Assembly (NCBI RefSeq): GCF_022436675.1
Contig: NZ_JAKUJZ010000003.1
Coordinates: 564,598 to 628,597, forward strand
Reading direction: 5' to 3'
DNA from: Rheinheimera hassiensis
GTDB lineage: Bacteria; Pseudomonadota; Gammaproteobacteria; Enterobacterales; Alteromonadaceae
DNA length: 64,000 nt
Shown: in pieces, positions 53,852 through 63,717 of the stretch
Position numbering within the stretch: position 1 is the first letter of the stretch
How the letters are laid out: the number at the start of each line of letters is the position of its first letter
The notes under the pieces: generated by a model
Database searches by the model: none
The model's input: only the letters and a program-made list of their open reading frames with translations
Told to the model about the DNA's origin: nothing
Made by a program: the position numbers and the translations under genes

Positions 53852-54898
53852 TTAATCCAGCAGATACAGCAGCTGCAATAACGAACCGTGCCGGATAGCT
53901 GCTTTTGCCTGTGCCTGCACTTTGGGCTTGGCATGAAAAGCCACCCCCAGCGCTGCAGCTTTAAGCATAGGTATATCATTAGCACCATCGCCGATAGCAA
54001 CGGTTTGGCTTGATGCAATGGTATATTCAGCGGCGACTTCATTAACCACCCGCGCCTTGGTATTCGCATCAACAATATCACCCAGCACTTTGCCGGTTAA
54101 CTTACCGTCGGTGATATCCAACACATTAGCAAAAGTAGCGGTTAAGCCTAATTGCAGCTTTAACGCTTCAGTAAAATAGGTAAAACCACCCGAGGCAATC
54201 GCAACCTGCCACTGATGTACTTTTAAATGGTTGACCAGCTCAGTTAGCCCCGGCATCAAAGGCACGGCATCCAGCACCTGACGTAAGATGTCTTCATCTG
54301 CGCCTTGCAAAGCCCCTACCCGCGCAATCAGGCTTTGGGCAAAGTCCAGCTCGCCATTCATTGCCCTTGCGGTAACAGCAGCTACTTGCTCGCCTACACC
54401 AGCCAGTTTAGCTATCTCGTCAATACATTCTATTTGTATGGCGGTAGAATCCATATCCATTACCAGCAAACCGGGTTTTGCCAGCACTGGGGCAGTTGGC
54501 AGATATACCAGTTCAATATCTAACCCTATAGCCAGCTCATTTAGTTGTTGCAACTGTGCTGCAGTTAGTGCCGTGGGCAAAGCCAGCTCTAGCGCTGGGC
54601 TAAGTTCGGGGTGAGGCTGATACAATCGACAAGGCAGTGCTGTATCGGCAGCACACAACTGCAGTATGTTATCTAGTGCAACCCAGTTCAGAGCATCGCC
54701 AAACAACCGCAGCACAGCCACTTTTGCTGGCTGTGCAAGCGCAAATTCGGCTGCATCCGGCAGCGCCAGACTTTGCTCACTGTGCAGCAACAACATCTCT
54801 TCATGCCTTTTAACGGCATAACATTGATTAACCGAAAGCTGTTTTACCGGTGATGTTGCCGCTTGCTGCGGCACTGGGAGCTGATAAAAAAACGACAC
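53852..54898 (-). CDS. serB: Phosphoserine phosphatase
   Basis: This 348-aa HAD enzyme makes L-serine from phosphoserine. The nucleophile motif is VMDMDSTAIQIECIDEIA (Asp about 148), later motifs are IASGGFTYF and AIGDGANDIPML. The N-terminal about 140 residues correspond to the regulatory extension of gammaproteobacterial SerB. The start is GTG 54896-54898 with TAGGTAAT upstream. It is divergent from ytjB, as in E. coli. Confidence 0.94.
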   Translation of the reverse strand: MSFFYQLPVPQQAATSPVKQLSVNQCYAVKRHEEMLLLHSEQSLALPDAAEFALAQPAKVAVLRLFGDALNWVALDNILQLCAADTALPCRLYQPHPELSPALELALPTALTAAQLQQLNELAIGLDIELVYLPTAPVLAKPGLLVMDMDSTAIQIECIDEIAKLAGVGEQVAAVTARAMNGELDFAQSLIARVGALQGADEDILRQVLDAVPLMPGLTELVNHLKVHQWQVAIASGGFTYFTEALKLQLGLTATFANVLDITDGKLTGKVLGDIVDANTKARVVNEVAAEYTIASSQTVAIGDGANDIPMLKAAALGVAFHAKPKVQAQAKAAIRHGSLLQLLYLLD

Positions 54899-54969
54899 TG
54901 GATTACCTATACTTGGCGCTACAGCCGTGGCATGCTACGCGCATTAACGACTAGCTCAGCTGGCGCTTT

Positions 54970-55572
54970 ATGGAAAATATGCAGAACGATATCCCAATAC
55001 CGGACAGTACTTCAAGCACTATTAAGCTGTTGCAAATTGCTATTGCTGTTATTGGTATCTGGCTGTTATTACATAGCTGGGTGCTAACCCAACAGCAAGG
55101 TAAGCGTTTGTTGCAGCAGCAAAACAGTCAGTTAATGCAAGAAATGCTGACAGCGTTATCACACACCGCCGCTTATTTAATAGAAAATGATCAACTTGAT
55201 GGCCTGGAGCAACTAACACAGCACATTGCTGCCAGTCAGTATTTACATGATGTGGTGGTGTATGACGCCAATGGTGTGCGTATGAGCTGGTCGGAAGGCA
55301 GTGCGCCGGCGCGGCTGTTGTATGGGCCAACACAAACAGAGCAGTTACAGGCAATGGTGCAAACCATTACTAAAGATCAGCAATTGTTAGGCTACATTAA
55401 ACTGAGTTTACGGCTGGATGCGTCTTTAACACCAATCAGCCTGTCATGGCAGCAAATGATGCAACAGCTAATGGCGATGCTGGTGCTGGCCGGTATTGTT
55501 GGCTTTATGCTGCGCCGCGGTTTCTCACGTTTGTCTCGTCAGTCATTGCGTTTACGCCGCGCTAAGCCTTAA
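54970..55572 (+). CDS. ytjB: YtjB/AhpA family membrane protein
   Basis: This 200-aa inner-membrane protein has a hydrophobic helix near residues 18-40, a periplasmic region (LQQQNSQLMQEMLTALSHTA and VVVYDANGVRMSWSEG), and a second helix near 162-182 followed by a basic tail. It belongs to the Smp/YtjB family encoded divergently from serB; its function is not established. ATG 54970 or 54979 could be the start. Its end overlaps yjjV by 21 nt, tail to tail. Confidence 0.82.
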   Translation: MENMQNDIPIPDSTSSTIKLLQIAIAVIGIWLLLHSWVLTQQQGKRLLQQQNSQLMQEMLTALSHTAAYLIENDQLDGLEQLTQHIAASQYLHDVVVYDANGVRMSWSEGSAPARLLYGPTQTEQLQAMVQTITKDQQLLGYIKLSLRLDASLTPISLSWQQMMQQLMAMLVLAGIVGFMLRRGFSRLSRQSLRLRRAKP

Positions 55573-56352
55573 TGCGTTAAGGCTGTTTTGCCACAGCGTC
55601 GCCGCAATCTGCCCGCGCGGCTCCGGCCTTAATTGGCAAAAGGTGTCAAACACTAACGCCAGTTGCGCCGGGGTATTTACCTCGCCCTGAAAACCGGCCA
55701 GCGGCATGGCCGGTGCATCGGTTTCCAGTACAAAGCTTTCAAGCGGCAATTTTTGCACAGTTCTACGGGTTTTCTCTGCCCGTTCATAGGTAATAGTGCC
55801 ACCGATACCAAGCTTAAAGCCCAAATCGATAAAGGCCATCGCCTGTTGCTGACTGCCGGAAAAAGCATGCAAAATACCACCGCCGCCAAACTGCTGGCGT
55901 TTAAGCTCTGCCAGCAGCTGCGGCTGGCTTTTCCGATGATGCAGGAGCACCGGCTTATTATGTTGTTTTGCCAGTAGTAGCTGCGCAATAAACAGCTGTC
56001 GCTGCATAGCAAAGCTATTTTCATCTAACGCAAAATCCAGCCCAATCTCCCCTACCGCAACAATAGCAGTGCTATGTGCCGTAACAAGCTTATCCAGTGC
56101 GGCCACAGCATCAAGCGAGTGCGCTGCCGCCCACCACGGGTGAATACCCAGCGCGATATGCCAGTTGGGCTGTTGTTTGTGTAAATCCAGCAGGTTTTGC
56201 CAGGCGGATTGTTGTACGGCGGGAATAACTAAAGCGGCAACGCCGGCTTGCTGCGCCTGTTGCCAGTAAAGAGCTTGCGCAGCGGCAAGCTCGGGCAGAT
56301 CGAGGTGGCAATGAGTATCAAACAGCTTAAATACATCGCCGTTTATGGGCAT
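55552..56352 (-). CDS. yjjV: TatD-family metal-dependent hydrolase YjjV
   Basis: This 266-aa TIM-barrel hydrolase has the metal-ligand motif FDTHCHLD at the start, GEIGLDFAL, a His in [18 protein letters not shown] and [15 protein letters not shown]. The pattern GYKIGVGGTITY (here [12 protein letters not shown]) matches E. coli YjjV more than TatD. It is a probable DNase or related hydrolase. ATG 56352 overlaps the pdxH stop by 10 nt, so the two are coupled. Confidence 0.88.
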   Translation of the reverse strand: MPINGDVFKLFDTHCHLDLPELAAAQALYWQQAQQAGVAALVIPAVQQSAWQNLLDLHKQQPNWHIALGIHPWWAAAHSLDAVAALDKLVTAHSTAIVAVGEIGLDFALDENSFAMQRQLFIAQLLLAKQHNKPVLLHHRKSQPQLLAELKRQQFGGGGILHAFSGSQQQAMAFIDLGFKLGIGGTITYERAEKTRRTVQKLPLESFVLETDAPAMPLAGFQGEVNTPAQLALVFDTFCQLRPEPRGQIAATLWQNSLNALRLSAA

Positions 56353-56981
56353 AACCTTTCGATACCCCAGCTGCCATCGGCTGACTTGCTGTACATAAAG
56401 CGGTCGTGCAAACGGTGCTCGCCGCCCTGCCAGAATTCAATTTTATGCGGTCGCACTAAAAAACCGCCCCAGAATGAGGGCAAAGGCACTTCGCCCTGGT
56501 CAAATTTATGCTTTATCTCAGCAAATTTTTGCATCAGTGCCTGGCGGGTAGATACCGGCCGGCTTTGTTCTGACGCCCAAGCAGCCAGCTGGCTCTCTTT
56601 GGGCCGAGATAAAAAGTACTTCATCACCTGCGTATTCGATACCCGCTCTGCCGTGCCATACACTATCACCTGCCGCTCCAGCGGGTGCCAGGGAAAATGC
56701 AGACATACCTTAGGGTTGCCGGCAAGCTCAGTGGCCTTACGGCTGCCCAGGTTAGTGTAAAAGGTAAACCCTTCAGCGCTGACATCCTTTAACAGCACCA
56801 GCCGCTGTGACGGCTGGCCATGCTCGTCGACGCTGGCCACACACATTGCTGTAGGGTCTGGTAATTCTGCCGCTATGGCATCTTTTAACCAGAATTCAAA
56901 CTGCCCGATAGGATCTGTATTGAGCTTATCAAAATCCAGTTTGTCTTTCACATAGCTGCGGCGAATAGCGTCGATTTTCAT
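56343..56981 (-). CDS. pdxH: Pyridoxamine 5'-phosphate oxidase
   Basis: This 212-aa FMN enzyme makes pyridoxal 5'-phosphate. Recognisable blocks are [55 protein letters not shown] and the end [22 protein letters not shown] 56981 comes 2 nt after the argS stop, with GGAGCG inside the argS end, so the genes are coupled. Confidence 0.95.
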   Translation of the reverse strand: MKIDAIRRSYVKDKLDFDKLNTDPIGQFEFWLKDAIAAELPDPTAMCVASVDEHGQPSQRLVLLKDVSAEGFTFYTNLGSRKATELAGNPKVCLHFPWHPLERQVIVYGTAERVSNTQVMKYFLSRPKESQLAAWASEQSRPVSTRQALMQKFAEIKHKFDQGEVPLPSFWGGFLVRPHKIEFWQGGEHRLHDRFMYSKSADGSWGIERLCP

Positions 56982-56983
56982 CT

Positions 56984-58723
56984 TTACATGCGCTCCATAA
57001 CTCCGATACCCAGCAAGTCTAAGCCCTGCTTCAGCATCCGTGAAGTAATAATACTCAGCATTAAACGGCTATCACGCACGGCCGGTTCAATGCCGTCTTT
57101 TAACATCGGGCAGGCTTCGTAGAAAGTCATATACAAACTGGCCAGCTCGTACAGGTAATTACACAGCAAGTTTGGCTGGGCATCTTTTATCACCTGTTGC
57201 AGCGTTTCTTCAAACCGCAGCAATTTAACCGCCAGTTGCTTTTCCTGCTCTTCAACCAGGTTTAATGTGGCGCTAAAGCCATCGTTAATCTCAGCGCGGC
57301 GTAAAATGCTGCGCACCCGGGTATAAGCATATTGCAGGTAAGGTGCTGTGGCACCTTCAAAACTCAGCATTGCGTCCCAGCTGAAAATATAGTCGCTGGT
57401 ACGGTTTTTCGATAAATCAGCAAATTTTACCGCGCCAATGCCGACTTTACGCGCTACCTCGGCGACTTCGGCTTCAGTTAAATCAGTGGCTTTTTCCTGC
57501 ACTACAGCTTTGGCGCGCACTACTGCCTCTTCCAGCAGTTCTGCCAGTTTAACGGTACCGCCGGTACGGGTTTTAAATGGCTTGCCATCTTCGCCCATCA
57601 TGGTGCCAAAAGGGCAATGATCATAAGTGGTTGCAGCGCGTAGATAGCCGGCTTTACGGGCAACCAGTTCTACCTGTTTAAAATGCAATGCCTGGCGGGC
57701 ATCGGTAAAAATAATCACCCGATCAGCCTGCAAAGTATGGCTGCGATGCTGGCAGGCGGCTAAGTCGGTGGTGGAGTACAAAAAGCCACCACCGGTTTTT
57801 TGGATAATAAACGGCGACGGGTTGCCCTCTTTATCAGCCAGCTCAGCTAAAAACACCACCAGAGCGCCCATGCTTTCCACGGCCAGCTCCAGCTGTTTTA
57901 AATCGTCGACAATGCCCTGCAGCATGCTGTTATAGGCACTTTCCGGCTTAATATCAGCATGGGTCAGGGTAACATTAAGCTTTTGATACACTTCATCGCT
58001 ATGTTTAATAGAAGTATCGATAAACAGCTGCCACAGTTTTTGGCAGTGCGCGTCGCCGCTTTGTAGCTTCACCACATAGTTACGCGATTTATCGGCAAAG
58101 CCCTCTTCATCGTCAAAGCGTTTTTTCGCTTCACGGTAAAAGTCTTCTAAATCGGCCAGCGCGACCTGCTCTAAGTCGATACCGGCGGCCAGTTTATCTT
58201 CCAGATGCGCTATCAGCATACCGAACTGGGTACCCCAGTCGCCCATATGGTTCTGGCGAATGACCTTATCGCCCCAGAACTCCAGCGTGCGCACTACGGC
58301 GTCACCGATGATAGTCGAGCGCAAATGGCCAACGTGCATCTCTTTGGCTAAATTCGGTGCCGAGTAATCCACCACTACCGTTTGCGGTGCGGTATTTGCC
58401 GACACGCCCAAACGGCTGTCTGCGCCGGCATGTTGCAATTGCGCGGTCAGCCAATTTTTGTTCAGCGTAACGTTAATAAAACCCGGACCAGCAATCTCAG
58501 CTTTATCGGCAATATCAGCAAGGTCTAACTTTTGTACTAACTGCTCGGCCAACTGGCGCGGATTGGTTTTTAACAGCTTGGCAGCGGCCATTGCGCCGTT
58601 AATTTGATAATCACCAAACTCCGGCTTGGTACTTATGGTAACAGCGGCATTGGTATCGGCAGGTAAGCCCAGGGCGACAAAAGCAGCTTGGGTTTTTTCG
58701 GTTAATAAATGCTTAATATTCAT
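56984..58723 (-). CDS. argS: Arginyl-tRNA synthetase
   Basis: This 579-aa class I synthetase has the HIGH-type motif in [20 protein letters not shown]. The tRNA-recognition N-terminal domain occupies 1-110, and the DALR anticodon-binding domain the last 120 residues ([17 protein letters not shown]). ArgRS commonly lacks a classic KMSKS and here reads [14 protein letters not shown] precedes ATG 58723. It lies 12 nt after prfC. Confidence 0.96.
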   Translation of the reverse strand: MNIKHLLTEKTQAAFVALGLPADTNAAVTISTKPEFGDYQINGAMAAAKLLKTNPRQLAEQLVQKLDLADIADKAEIAGPGFINVTLNKNWLTAQLQHAGADSRLGVSANTAPQTVVVDYSAPNLAKEMHVGHLRSTIIGDAVVRTLEFWGDKVIRQNHMGDWGTQFGMLIAHLEDKLAAGIDLEQVALADLEDFYREAKKRFDDEEGFADKSRNYVVKLQSGDAHCQKLWQLFIDTSIKHSDEVYQKLNVTLTHADIKPESAYNSMLQGIVDDLKQLELAVESMGALVVFLAELADKEGNPSPFIIQKTGGGFLYSTTDLAACQHRSHTLQADRVIIFTDARQALHFKQVELVARKAGYLRAATTYDHCPFGTMMGEDGKPFKTRTGGTVKLAELLEEAVVRAKAVVQEKATDLTEAEVAEVARKVGIGAVKFADLSKNRTSDYIFSWDAMLSFEGATAPYLQYAYTRVRSILRRAEINDGFSATLNLVEEQEKQLAVKLLRFEETLQQVIKDAQPNLLCNYLYELASLYMTFYEACPMLKDGIEPAVRDSRLMLSIITSRMLKQGLDLLGIGVMERM

Positions 58724-58735
58724 GCGGCCTGCCTG

Positions 58736-60322
58736 TTAGTGTTCACGGGTTTTATGGAATTTAATTTTCGGGTAACGTTCTATCGACAGGTTCAGGTTGA
58801 CCATAGTCGGTGCGATATAGGTTAAGGCATCACCGCCATCCAGCGCTAAGTTCTGGCTGGCTTTGTTTTTAAACTCGTCCAGCGCTTTTCCATCATCACT
58901 GTATACCCAGCGTGCGGTGGAGACGTTAACCGACTCATAAAGCGCATCAACGTTATATTCCGATTTTAACCGGTGTACGACCACATCAAACTGCAGCACG
59001 CCGACAGCGCCCACAATCAGATCGTTATTATCCAGTGGCCGGAATACCTGCACCGCACCTTCTTCGGATAACTGTACCAGTCCTTTTAGTAACTGTTTTT
59101 GCTTTAGCGGATCGCGCAAGCGGATACGGCGGAACAGCTCAGGCGCAAAGTTAGGAATGCCGGTAAACTGCATATTTTCACCGGTGGTAAAGGTATCACC
59201 AATTTTAATAGTACCGTGGTTATGCAAACCGATAATGTCGCCCGGGTAAGCTTCTTCCAAATGCTCACGATCGCCGGCTAAGAAGGTCAGCGCCTGCGGG
59301 ATCAGCACATCTTTACCAATACGCACATGGCGCACTTTCATGCCTTTTTCGTACTTGCCCGACACTATGCGCAAAAACGCTACCCGGTCGCGGTGTTTCG
59401 GGTCCATATTGGCCTGAATTTTAAACACAAAACCACTGAAGCCTGCCTCGGTGGGTTCAACTGTACGGCTATCGGTAGCGCGCGATTGCGGTATCGGCGC
59501 CCACTGCGTTAAGCCATCCAGCATATGATCGACACCAAAGTTACCCAGGGCGGTACCAAAAAATACCGGCGTTAGCTCGCCTTTTAAAAACAGCTCTTGG
59601 TCAAATTCGTTGCTGGCGCCCTGCACCAGTTCCATTTCGTCGCGCAGTTGCTGGGCGTAATAACCGATGCGCTTATCCAGCTCAGGGTTATTCAGGCCTT
59701 TGATAATATCCACATCCTGAATGGTGTGGCCCATACCAGATTTATACAAAATAATTTCATCACGCAAAATGTGATACACGCCCTTAAACTCTTTACCCGA
59801 GGCAATAGGCCAGGTAATAGGGGCACAGGCAATTTTTAGTACGCTTTCTACTTCATCTAACAAATCGACCGGGTCGCGGATATCACGGTCCATTTTGTTC
59901 ATAAAGGTGATAATGGGCGTGTCGCGTAAGCGGGTTACTTCCATCAGTTTAATGGTGCGATCTTCAACACCCTTAGCGCCGTCGATAACCATCAGGCAGG
60001 AATCTACCGCAGTTAAAGTACGGTAGGTATCTTCCGAGAAGTCTTCGTGGCCCGGCGTATCCAGCAGATTTACCAGGCAATCGTTATACGGAAACTGCAT
60101 GACAGAGGTTGTAACTGAAATACCGCGCTCTTTTTCCATTTCCATCCAGTCGGACGTGGCATACTGGCCGGATTTTTTACCTTTAACGGTACCGGCTTTT
60201 TGGATCAGATGTCCGAACAGCAATACCTTCTCGGTAATAGTGGTTTTACCGGCATCGGGGTGCGAGATGATCGCAAAGGTGCGCCGGCTGTTTACTTCGG
60301 CTAAAAAGTTATCTGTGCTCAT
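58736..60322 (-). CDS. prfC: Peptide chain release factor 3
   Basis: This 528-aa GTPase recycles RF1/RF2. The G domain has SHPDAGKTT (about 19-27), [16 protein letters not shown] and NKMDRD. Domain II follows, then the C-terminal region ending [13 protein letters not shown]. The length matches E. coli RF3 (529 aa). ATG 60322 is used; the in-frame TTG 60331 is less favoured. An extended -10 promoter lies 80 nt upstream. Confidence 0.95.
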   Translation of the reverse strand: MSTDNFLAEVNSRRTFAIISHPDAGKTTITEKVLLFGHLIQKAGTVKGKKSGQYATSDWMEMEKERGISVTTSVMQFPYNDCLVNLLDTPGHEDFSEDTYRTLTAVDSCLMVIDGAKGVEDRTIKLMEVTRLRDTPIITFMNKMDRDIRDPVDLLDEVESVLKIACAPITWPIASGKEFKGVYHILRDEIILYKSGMGHTIQDVDIIKGLNNPELDKRIGYYAQQLRDEMELVQGASNEFDQELFLKGELTPVFFGTALGNFGVDHMLDGLTQWAPIPQSRATDSRTVEPTEAGFSGFVFKIQANMDPKHRDRVAFLRIVSGKYEKGMKVRHVRIGKDVLIPQALTFLAGDREHLEEAYPGDIIGLHNHGTIKIGDTFTTGENMQFTGIPNFAPELFRRIRLRDPLKQKQLLKGLVQLSEEGAVQVFRPLDNNDLIVGAVGVLQFDVVVHRLKSEYNVDALYESVNVSTARWVYSDDGKALDEFKNKASQNLALDGGDALTYIAPTMVNLNLSIERYPKIKFHKTREH

Positions 60323-60401
60323 AATATCCAATAGTGTGTTACCGCAGGCATCCGGCTACGGTGTAGGGATAAAACCCAAAAAGTAAATGATAATGCGCGC
60401 G

Positions 60402-60410
60402 ATTATAACA
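60402..60410 (-). promoter_or_regulatory. Extended -10 promoter of prfC-argS-pdxH-yjjV
   Basis: TGTTATAAT on the minus strand contains the extended -10 TGnTATAAT. No good -35 is visible, which is common for this class; the start would be near 60395. Confidence 0.55.
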
Positions 60411-60451
60411 GCTTGGATGGCGCGGGCACAGAGTGCAAATGCACTGCTGTG

Positions 60452-60895
60452 TTACAGAGTACAACTCATCAGCAGGGCATCTTCTTTACCCGCACTACTG
60501 ACGTAATAGCCTTTGCGTAAGCCTGTTTGCGTAAAGCCATAGCGCTGATACAACGCTATGGCACTGAGGTTGCTGCTGCGTACCTCTAAAAAAACTTCGG
60601 TTGCGCCTCTGGCAGCACCTTCCTTCAAAAAGTGCTGCATTAATATATGGCCGTAACCTTTGCCCTGCTGCGTTGGCGCAACACAGATATTAAACAGCTC
60701 CAGTTGCTCTAAAATCAGCTGGGCAATATAAAACCCGACAATATTGCCGGCGTAATCCAGCAACTTGTAGCTGAAGTAACTGTCGGCAAAACTGCTGGCA
60801 AAAGCAGCTTCTGTCCACGGATAACTATTGGCCGCTTGTTCAATACGCAAAACCGCGACGATATCGTCACGGCTTAACAGCTCAACTTTGTTCAT
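60452..60895 (-). CDS. rimI: Ribosomal protein bS18 alanine N-acetyltransferase
   Basis: This 147-aa GNAT acetylates the N-terminus of S18. Motifs are NSYPWTEAAFASSFADSYF, LFNICVAPTQQGKGYGHILM (acetyl-CoA P-loop QQGKGYG) and EVRSSNLSAIALYQRYGF. ATG 60895 aligns with the E. coli start. Two more in-frame ATGs (60910, 60925) are created by a 15-bp tandem repeat and would add 5 or 10 residues. It overlaps the end of holD by 14 nt. Confidence 0.94.
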   Translation of the reverse strand: MNKVELLSRDDIVAVLRIEQAANSYPWTEAAFASSFADSYFSYKLLDYAGNIVGFYIAQLILEQLELFNICVAPTQQGKGYGHILMQHFLKEGAARGATEVFLEVRSSNLSAIALYQRYGFTQTGLRKGYYVSSAGKEDALLMSCTL

Positions 60896-61292
60896 AGCTG
60901 CCTTGTGCATAGCTACCTTGTACATAGCTACTTAGCAACGCCCATAAGGCTTTTTTCTGTTCGGGTTGCTGTAATACCAACAACGGCGGCGTCAGCAGCT
61001 GTTGCTGCTGGATCTGGCTTTGCGCGGTGTCAGGATCAATTTGCCAGTTCAGCCCATCGGCTAATGCCGCAACAATATCCTGAGCTAATTTCTGGCTAAG
61101 CTCCGGCGCTAAGAACTGTATTGTGATATCGGGTGCTATATTCTCTGATGCCGGGCTTGGCGAAGGTTCACGATGCGTCAATGAGCTTGCTGCTGTCAGC
61201 AAAGGCTGAGTAGAAAAAGCGTCGGTTAATTTAACCGGCGAGATTTGCAAAACTTTTAACAGCTGCTGCTGAGAATAAGAAAGTGTTGTCAT
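60882..61292 (-). CDS. holD: DNA polymerase III psi subunit
   Basis: A 136-aa protein identified as HolD by position (holD-rimI), length (E. coli 137 aa) and weak similarity: LSYSQQQLLKVLQISPVKL near the N-terminus, LLTPPLLVLQ, and EQKKALWALLSSY near the C-terminus. Psi links the clamp loader to chi and SSB. The family is very divergent, so confidence is moderate. ATG 61292 is 9 nt from the tRNA-Trp 3' end and no ribosome site is visible. The C-terminus carries a 5-residue repeat (VQGSY, AQGSY, EQS). Confidence 0.8.
   Translation of the reverse strand: MTTLSYSQQQLLKVLQISPVKLTDAFSTQPLLTAASSLTHREPSPSPASENIAPDITIQFLAPELSQKLAQDIVAALADGLNWQIDPDTAQSQIQQQQLLTPPLLVLQQPEQKKALWALLSSYVQGSYAQGSYEQS
60886..60930 (-). 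repeat. Three tandem 15-bp units across the holD/rimI junction
   Basis: Units TAGCTATGTACAAGG, TAGCTATGCACAAGG and CAGCTATGAACAAAG (minus strand) run head to tail. The first two differ at one base. Each holds an ATG in the rimI frame, and the second and third ATGs have AAGG 5 nt upstream. In the holD frame they encode YVQGS, YAQGS and YEQS. Confidence 0.9.
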
Positions 61293-61301
61293 AAGGAAAA
61301 G

Positions 61302-61378
61302 TGGCAGGGGCAGAGGGATTCGAACCCCCAACCATCGGTTTTGGAGACCGCTGTTCTACCAATTGGAACTATGCCCCT
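61302..61378 (-). tRNA. trpT: tRNA-Trp (anticodon CCA)
   Basis: Acceptor AGGGGCA pairs with TGCCCCT, followed by G and encoded CCA. D-arm, T-arm with GGTTCGAATCC and anticodon loop CTCCAAA (anticodon CCA) all fit, and the sequence closely follows E. coli tRNA-Trp. It stands alone and holD starts 9 nt downstream. Confidence 0.96.
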
Positions 61379-61393
61379 GTAGCTGGTCGCGCC

Positions 61394-61421
61394 ATTATAC
61401 AAAAGCCGTCTCAAAGGTAAA
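61394..61421 (-). promoter_or_regulatory. Sigma-70 promoter of tRNA-Trp
   Basis: A consensus TATAAT (61394-61399) with TTTACC (61416-61421) 16 nt upstream. The following GGCGCGACC is the GC-rich discriminator typical of growth-rate- and ppGpp-controlled stable RNA promoters. Confidence 0.75.
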
Positions 61422-61498
61422 GCAAAAAGCTGTGCTATTACATTCAACTGCATACAAAACGAGCATTCAAGGCTTAATCAGCTGCTTAGCCTAACATA

Positions 61499-61523
61499 AG
61501 CCCGGCAGTCTGCCTACCGGGCT
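61499..61523 (-). terminator. Hairpin after the S9 peptidase gene
   Basis: AGCCCGG/CCGGGCT with an inner GGCA/TGCC stem, 10 nt after the stop; the T-run is poor. Confidence 0.55.
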
Positions 61524-61532
61524 GGCTTAGGC

Positions 61533-63569
61533 TTAATCGCTGGTTTTTTGCCGGTACTTGTCAAACCAATGGATGATGTACGCCGTTTTCGCCATTAAAT
61601 TACTCGGCCGGCTGTATATCGAATGTGATGCTTCCGGGATCCGCACCATGGCAGTATCAATACCGCGCAATTGCAATGCTTGATAAAACTGCTCGGTCTC
61701 GGAGATTGGTGTACGGTAATCCGCTTCACCTGTCATCAGCATCGTCGGGGTAGTTACATTACCAACATAACTGATAGGCGAATATTTCAGATAATGCTCC
61801 GGCACTTCCCACGGCATGCCGGGAAACCAGTACTGGCTGAAATAACTGTACATATCGGCATTTAATACAAAGCTAAACCAGTTAATTACCGGTTTAACGG
61901 CAACAGCTGCGGCGAAGCGGTTACTGTGACCTACGGTCCAGGCTGTTAGTACACCACCACCACTACCGCCGGTAATAAACTGCTCTTTTTCGTTAATAAA
62001 ACCTCTGGCAATTACCGCGTCCACGCCGTCCATCAAATCATTAAAGTCCTGGCTGGGGTAATTATGGTGAATAAGGTTAGCAAAATCTTCGCCATAGCTG
62101 GTACTGCCACGAGGGTTGGTATACAGCACCACATAGCCCTGTGCTGCCATTAGCTGTAATTCCATAGCGAAATGCGGACCATAAGCCGTGTGCGGGCCTC
62201 CATGTATTTCAAGAATTAACGGATATTTCTTATTGGCGTCAAACTGTGGCGGGTAAATAATCCAGGCCTGTAACTTGCGCTGATCTACCGACGAGTTATA
62301 CCAAAACTCTTCTACCTTGCCGATATCGTTGGCAAACAGCAGATCGGCATTCAAATCGGTCACAGTTTGTTTTTTACGCTTAGCGATAACAGCCAACTCT
62401 GCGGGTTTTTGCGTATTCATTTGGGTATAGGCAATCAGACCATTGCCGGCCGCGGCAAATTGGCCACCGCTATAAGGCCGGCTGTAAGAGCCGCCACCCA
62501 GGTCATCTGTCAGTACACTGCGTTTGCCTGATAAAGGTTGTTCCGCCAATATGCCTTTGCCTTCGCTGTCATAAGAGATATACAACGCTTTACTGTTTGG
62601 TAGCCATTGAAAATCGCTGACTGAGCGATCCAAGTCTTCGGTCAGGTTACGGATATTGCTGCCATCTGTGTTCATTACATATAAACGATTAGCCTGATGT
62701 GCCAGCTTGCGATCATCAAAACCGACATAAGCGATCAGCTTGCCATCGGGAGATATTGCCGGCCGTGCATCGGGGCCATTACGGTCAGTCAATTGGGTCA
62801 TCTTACGATCTTGCAGTGTCAGCTGAAAGATCTCACTATTCACCGGCTGCGATTGCCAGTTTTCATGCCGGTTGGCCGAAAAATACACTGCACTGCTATC
62901 GTTTGCCCAGCTTAGCGCGCCACTGTGATTAAAATCACCTTCTGTTAATTTAATCGCCGAACCGCCATCAGCAGGCATAATGTAAATATGTTGATAACCT
63001 GGCTTGAGATAACCGGCACCGTCGACGCGGTATTGCTTGTTATCAATATAAACCGGCGCTTTAGCCCATTCAGCCTTTTCCGGCTTACCGGATAAAGTTA
63101 CCGGTGGTTTAACCTGTTTAGGGGAAAACATGCTAAACGCCAGCCATTTGCCATCCGGCGACCAACTCAAGTCCGCCGGGCTTTGCTGCAACTGGCCTGA
63201 TTGTGAGGTGCGCCCGCTGTCGATCCATTTAATGTGAATTTGGCCATTAGCGATGTAGGCCAAGCGGTTGTTGTCCGGCGCCCAACGCGGTGAGGTGGCA
63301 TTAATATCTTTGTCAGTTAAGGCTTGCAGCGTTTTACCATCGACCGAACTGAGCCATAACGTCATGCGGCGCCGATCGGTTTGTTTATCCATCCAGTTGC
63401 GCACGAACACAATTTGCTCGCCTTTGGCATCCGGCTGTGGATCTGACACAAACTCCAATTCAAATACGTCATCATATTGCAGTGGTTTAGCAACCGCGTC
63501 GGCACTGTTTGCTGCTAATAACAGCGTAGCGATTAAACACAGACGACTGGTTGTATGGTTTAGATTCAT
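61533..63569 (-). CDS. Exported S9 family prolyl-oligopeptidase-type peptidase
   Basis: This 678-aa protein has a Sec signal peptide (cleavage after ADA near residue 25), a seven-blade WD40-like propeller (about 30-400) with repeated DGK/PDG motifs, and an S9 hydrolase domain (about 420-678). The nucleophile lies in GGSGGGVLTAW (Ser about 536), the acid in GEADYRTP (about 614), and His in EASHSIY (about 645). The layout is that of acylaminoacyl or dipeptidyl peptidases acting on exported peptides. ATG 63569 starts the signal peptide; an upstream ATG at 63602 is possible. Confidence 0.88.
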   Translation of the reverse strand: MNLNHTTSRLCLIATLLLAANSADAVAKPLQYDDVFELEFVSDPQPDAKGEQIVFVRNWMDKQTDRRRMTLWLSSVDGKTLQALTDKDINATSPRWAPDNNRLAYIANGQIHIKWIDSGRTSQSGQLQQSPADLSWSPDGKWLAFSMFSPKQVKPPVTLSGKPEKAEWAKAPVYIDNKQYRVDGAGYLKPGYQHIYIMPADGGSAIKLTEGDFNHSGALSWANDSSAVYFSANRHENWQSQPVNSEIFQLTLQDRKMTQLTDRNGPDARPAISPDGKLIAYVGFDDRKLAHQANRLYVMNTDGSNIRNLTEDLDRSVSDFQWLPNSKALYISYDSEGKGILAEQPLSGKRSVLTDDLGGGSYSRPYSGGQFAAAGNGLIAYTQMNTQKPAELAVIAKRKKQTVTDLNADLLFANDIGKVEEFWYNSSVDQRKLQAWIIYPPQFDANKKYPLILEIHGGPHTAYGPHFAMELQLMAAQGYVVLYTNPRGSTSYGEDFANLIHHNYPSQDFNDLMDGVDAVIARGFINEKEQFITGGSGGGVLTAWTVGHSNRFAAAVAVKPVINWFSFVLNADMYSYFSQYWFPGMPWEVPEHYLKYSPISYVGNVTTPTMLMTGEADYRTPISETEQFYQALQLRGIDTAMVRIPEASHSIYSRPSNLMAKTAYIIHWFDKYRQKTSD

Positions 63570-63676
63570 CTTAGTACCCGATTTTATAGTTATAGGTGCC
63601 ATTTGATACTAACCGAATAACAGAGCCGGATTAAACGCTTTCGTCAAAGTGGGAGTTCTGAGAGATAAAAAGCAAA

Positions 63677-63702
63677 AAGCCCCACGCTTTCGCGTGAGGC
63701 TT
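63677..63702 (-). terminator. Terminator of the rRNA operon
   Basis: AAGCCCCACGC/GCGTGAGGCTT (one C-A mismatch) with a TTTC loop, followed on the minus strand by TTTTTGCTTTTT, 16 nt past the 5S gene. Confidence 0.85.
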
Positions 63703-63717
63703 ATTTACTTAATTGGG

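Noticed and set aside
60432..60445. AGTGC-AAAT-GCACT hairpin after rimI as a terminator
   Set aside because: Short stem with no T-run in the right direction; it could be chance, and rimI may be followed by read-through into prfC.
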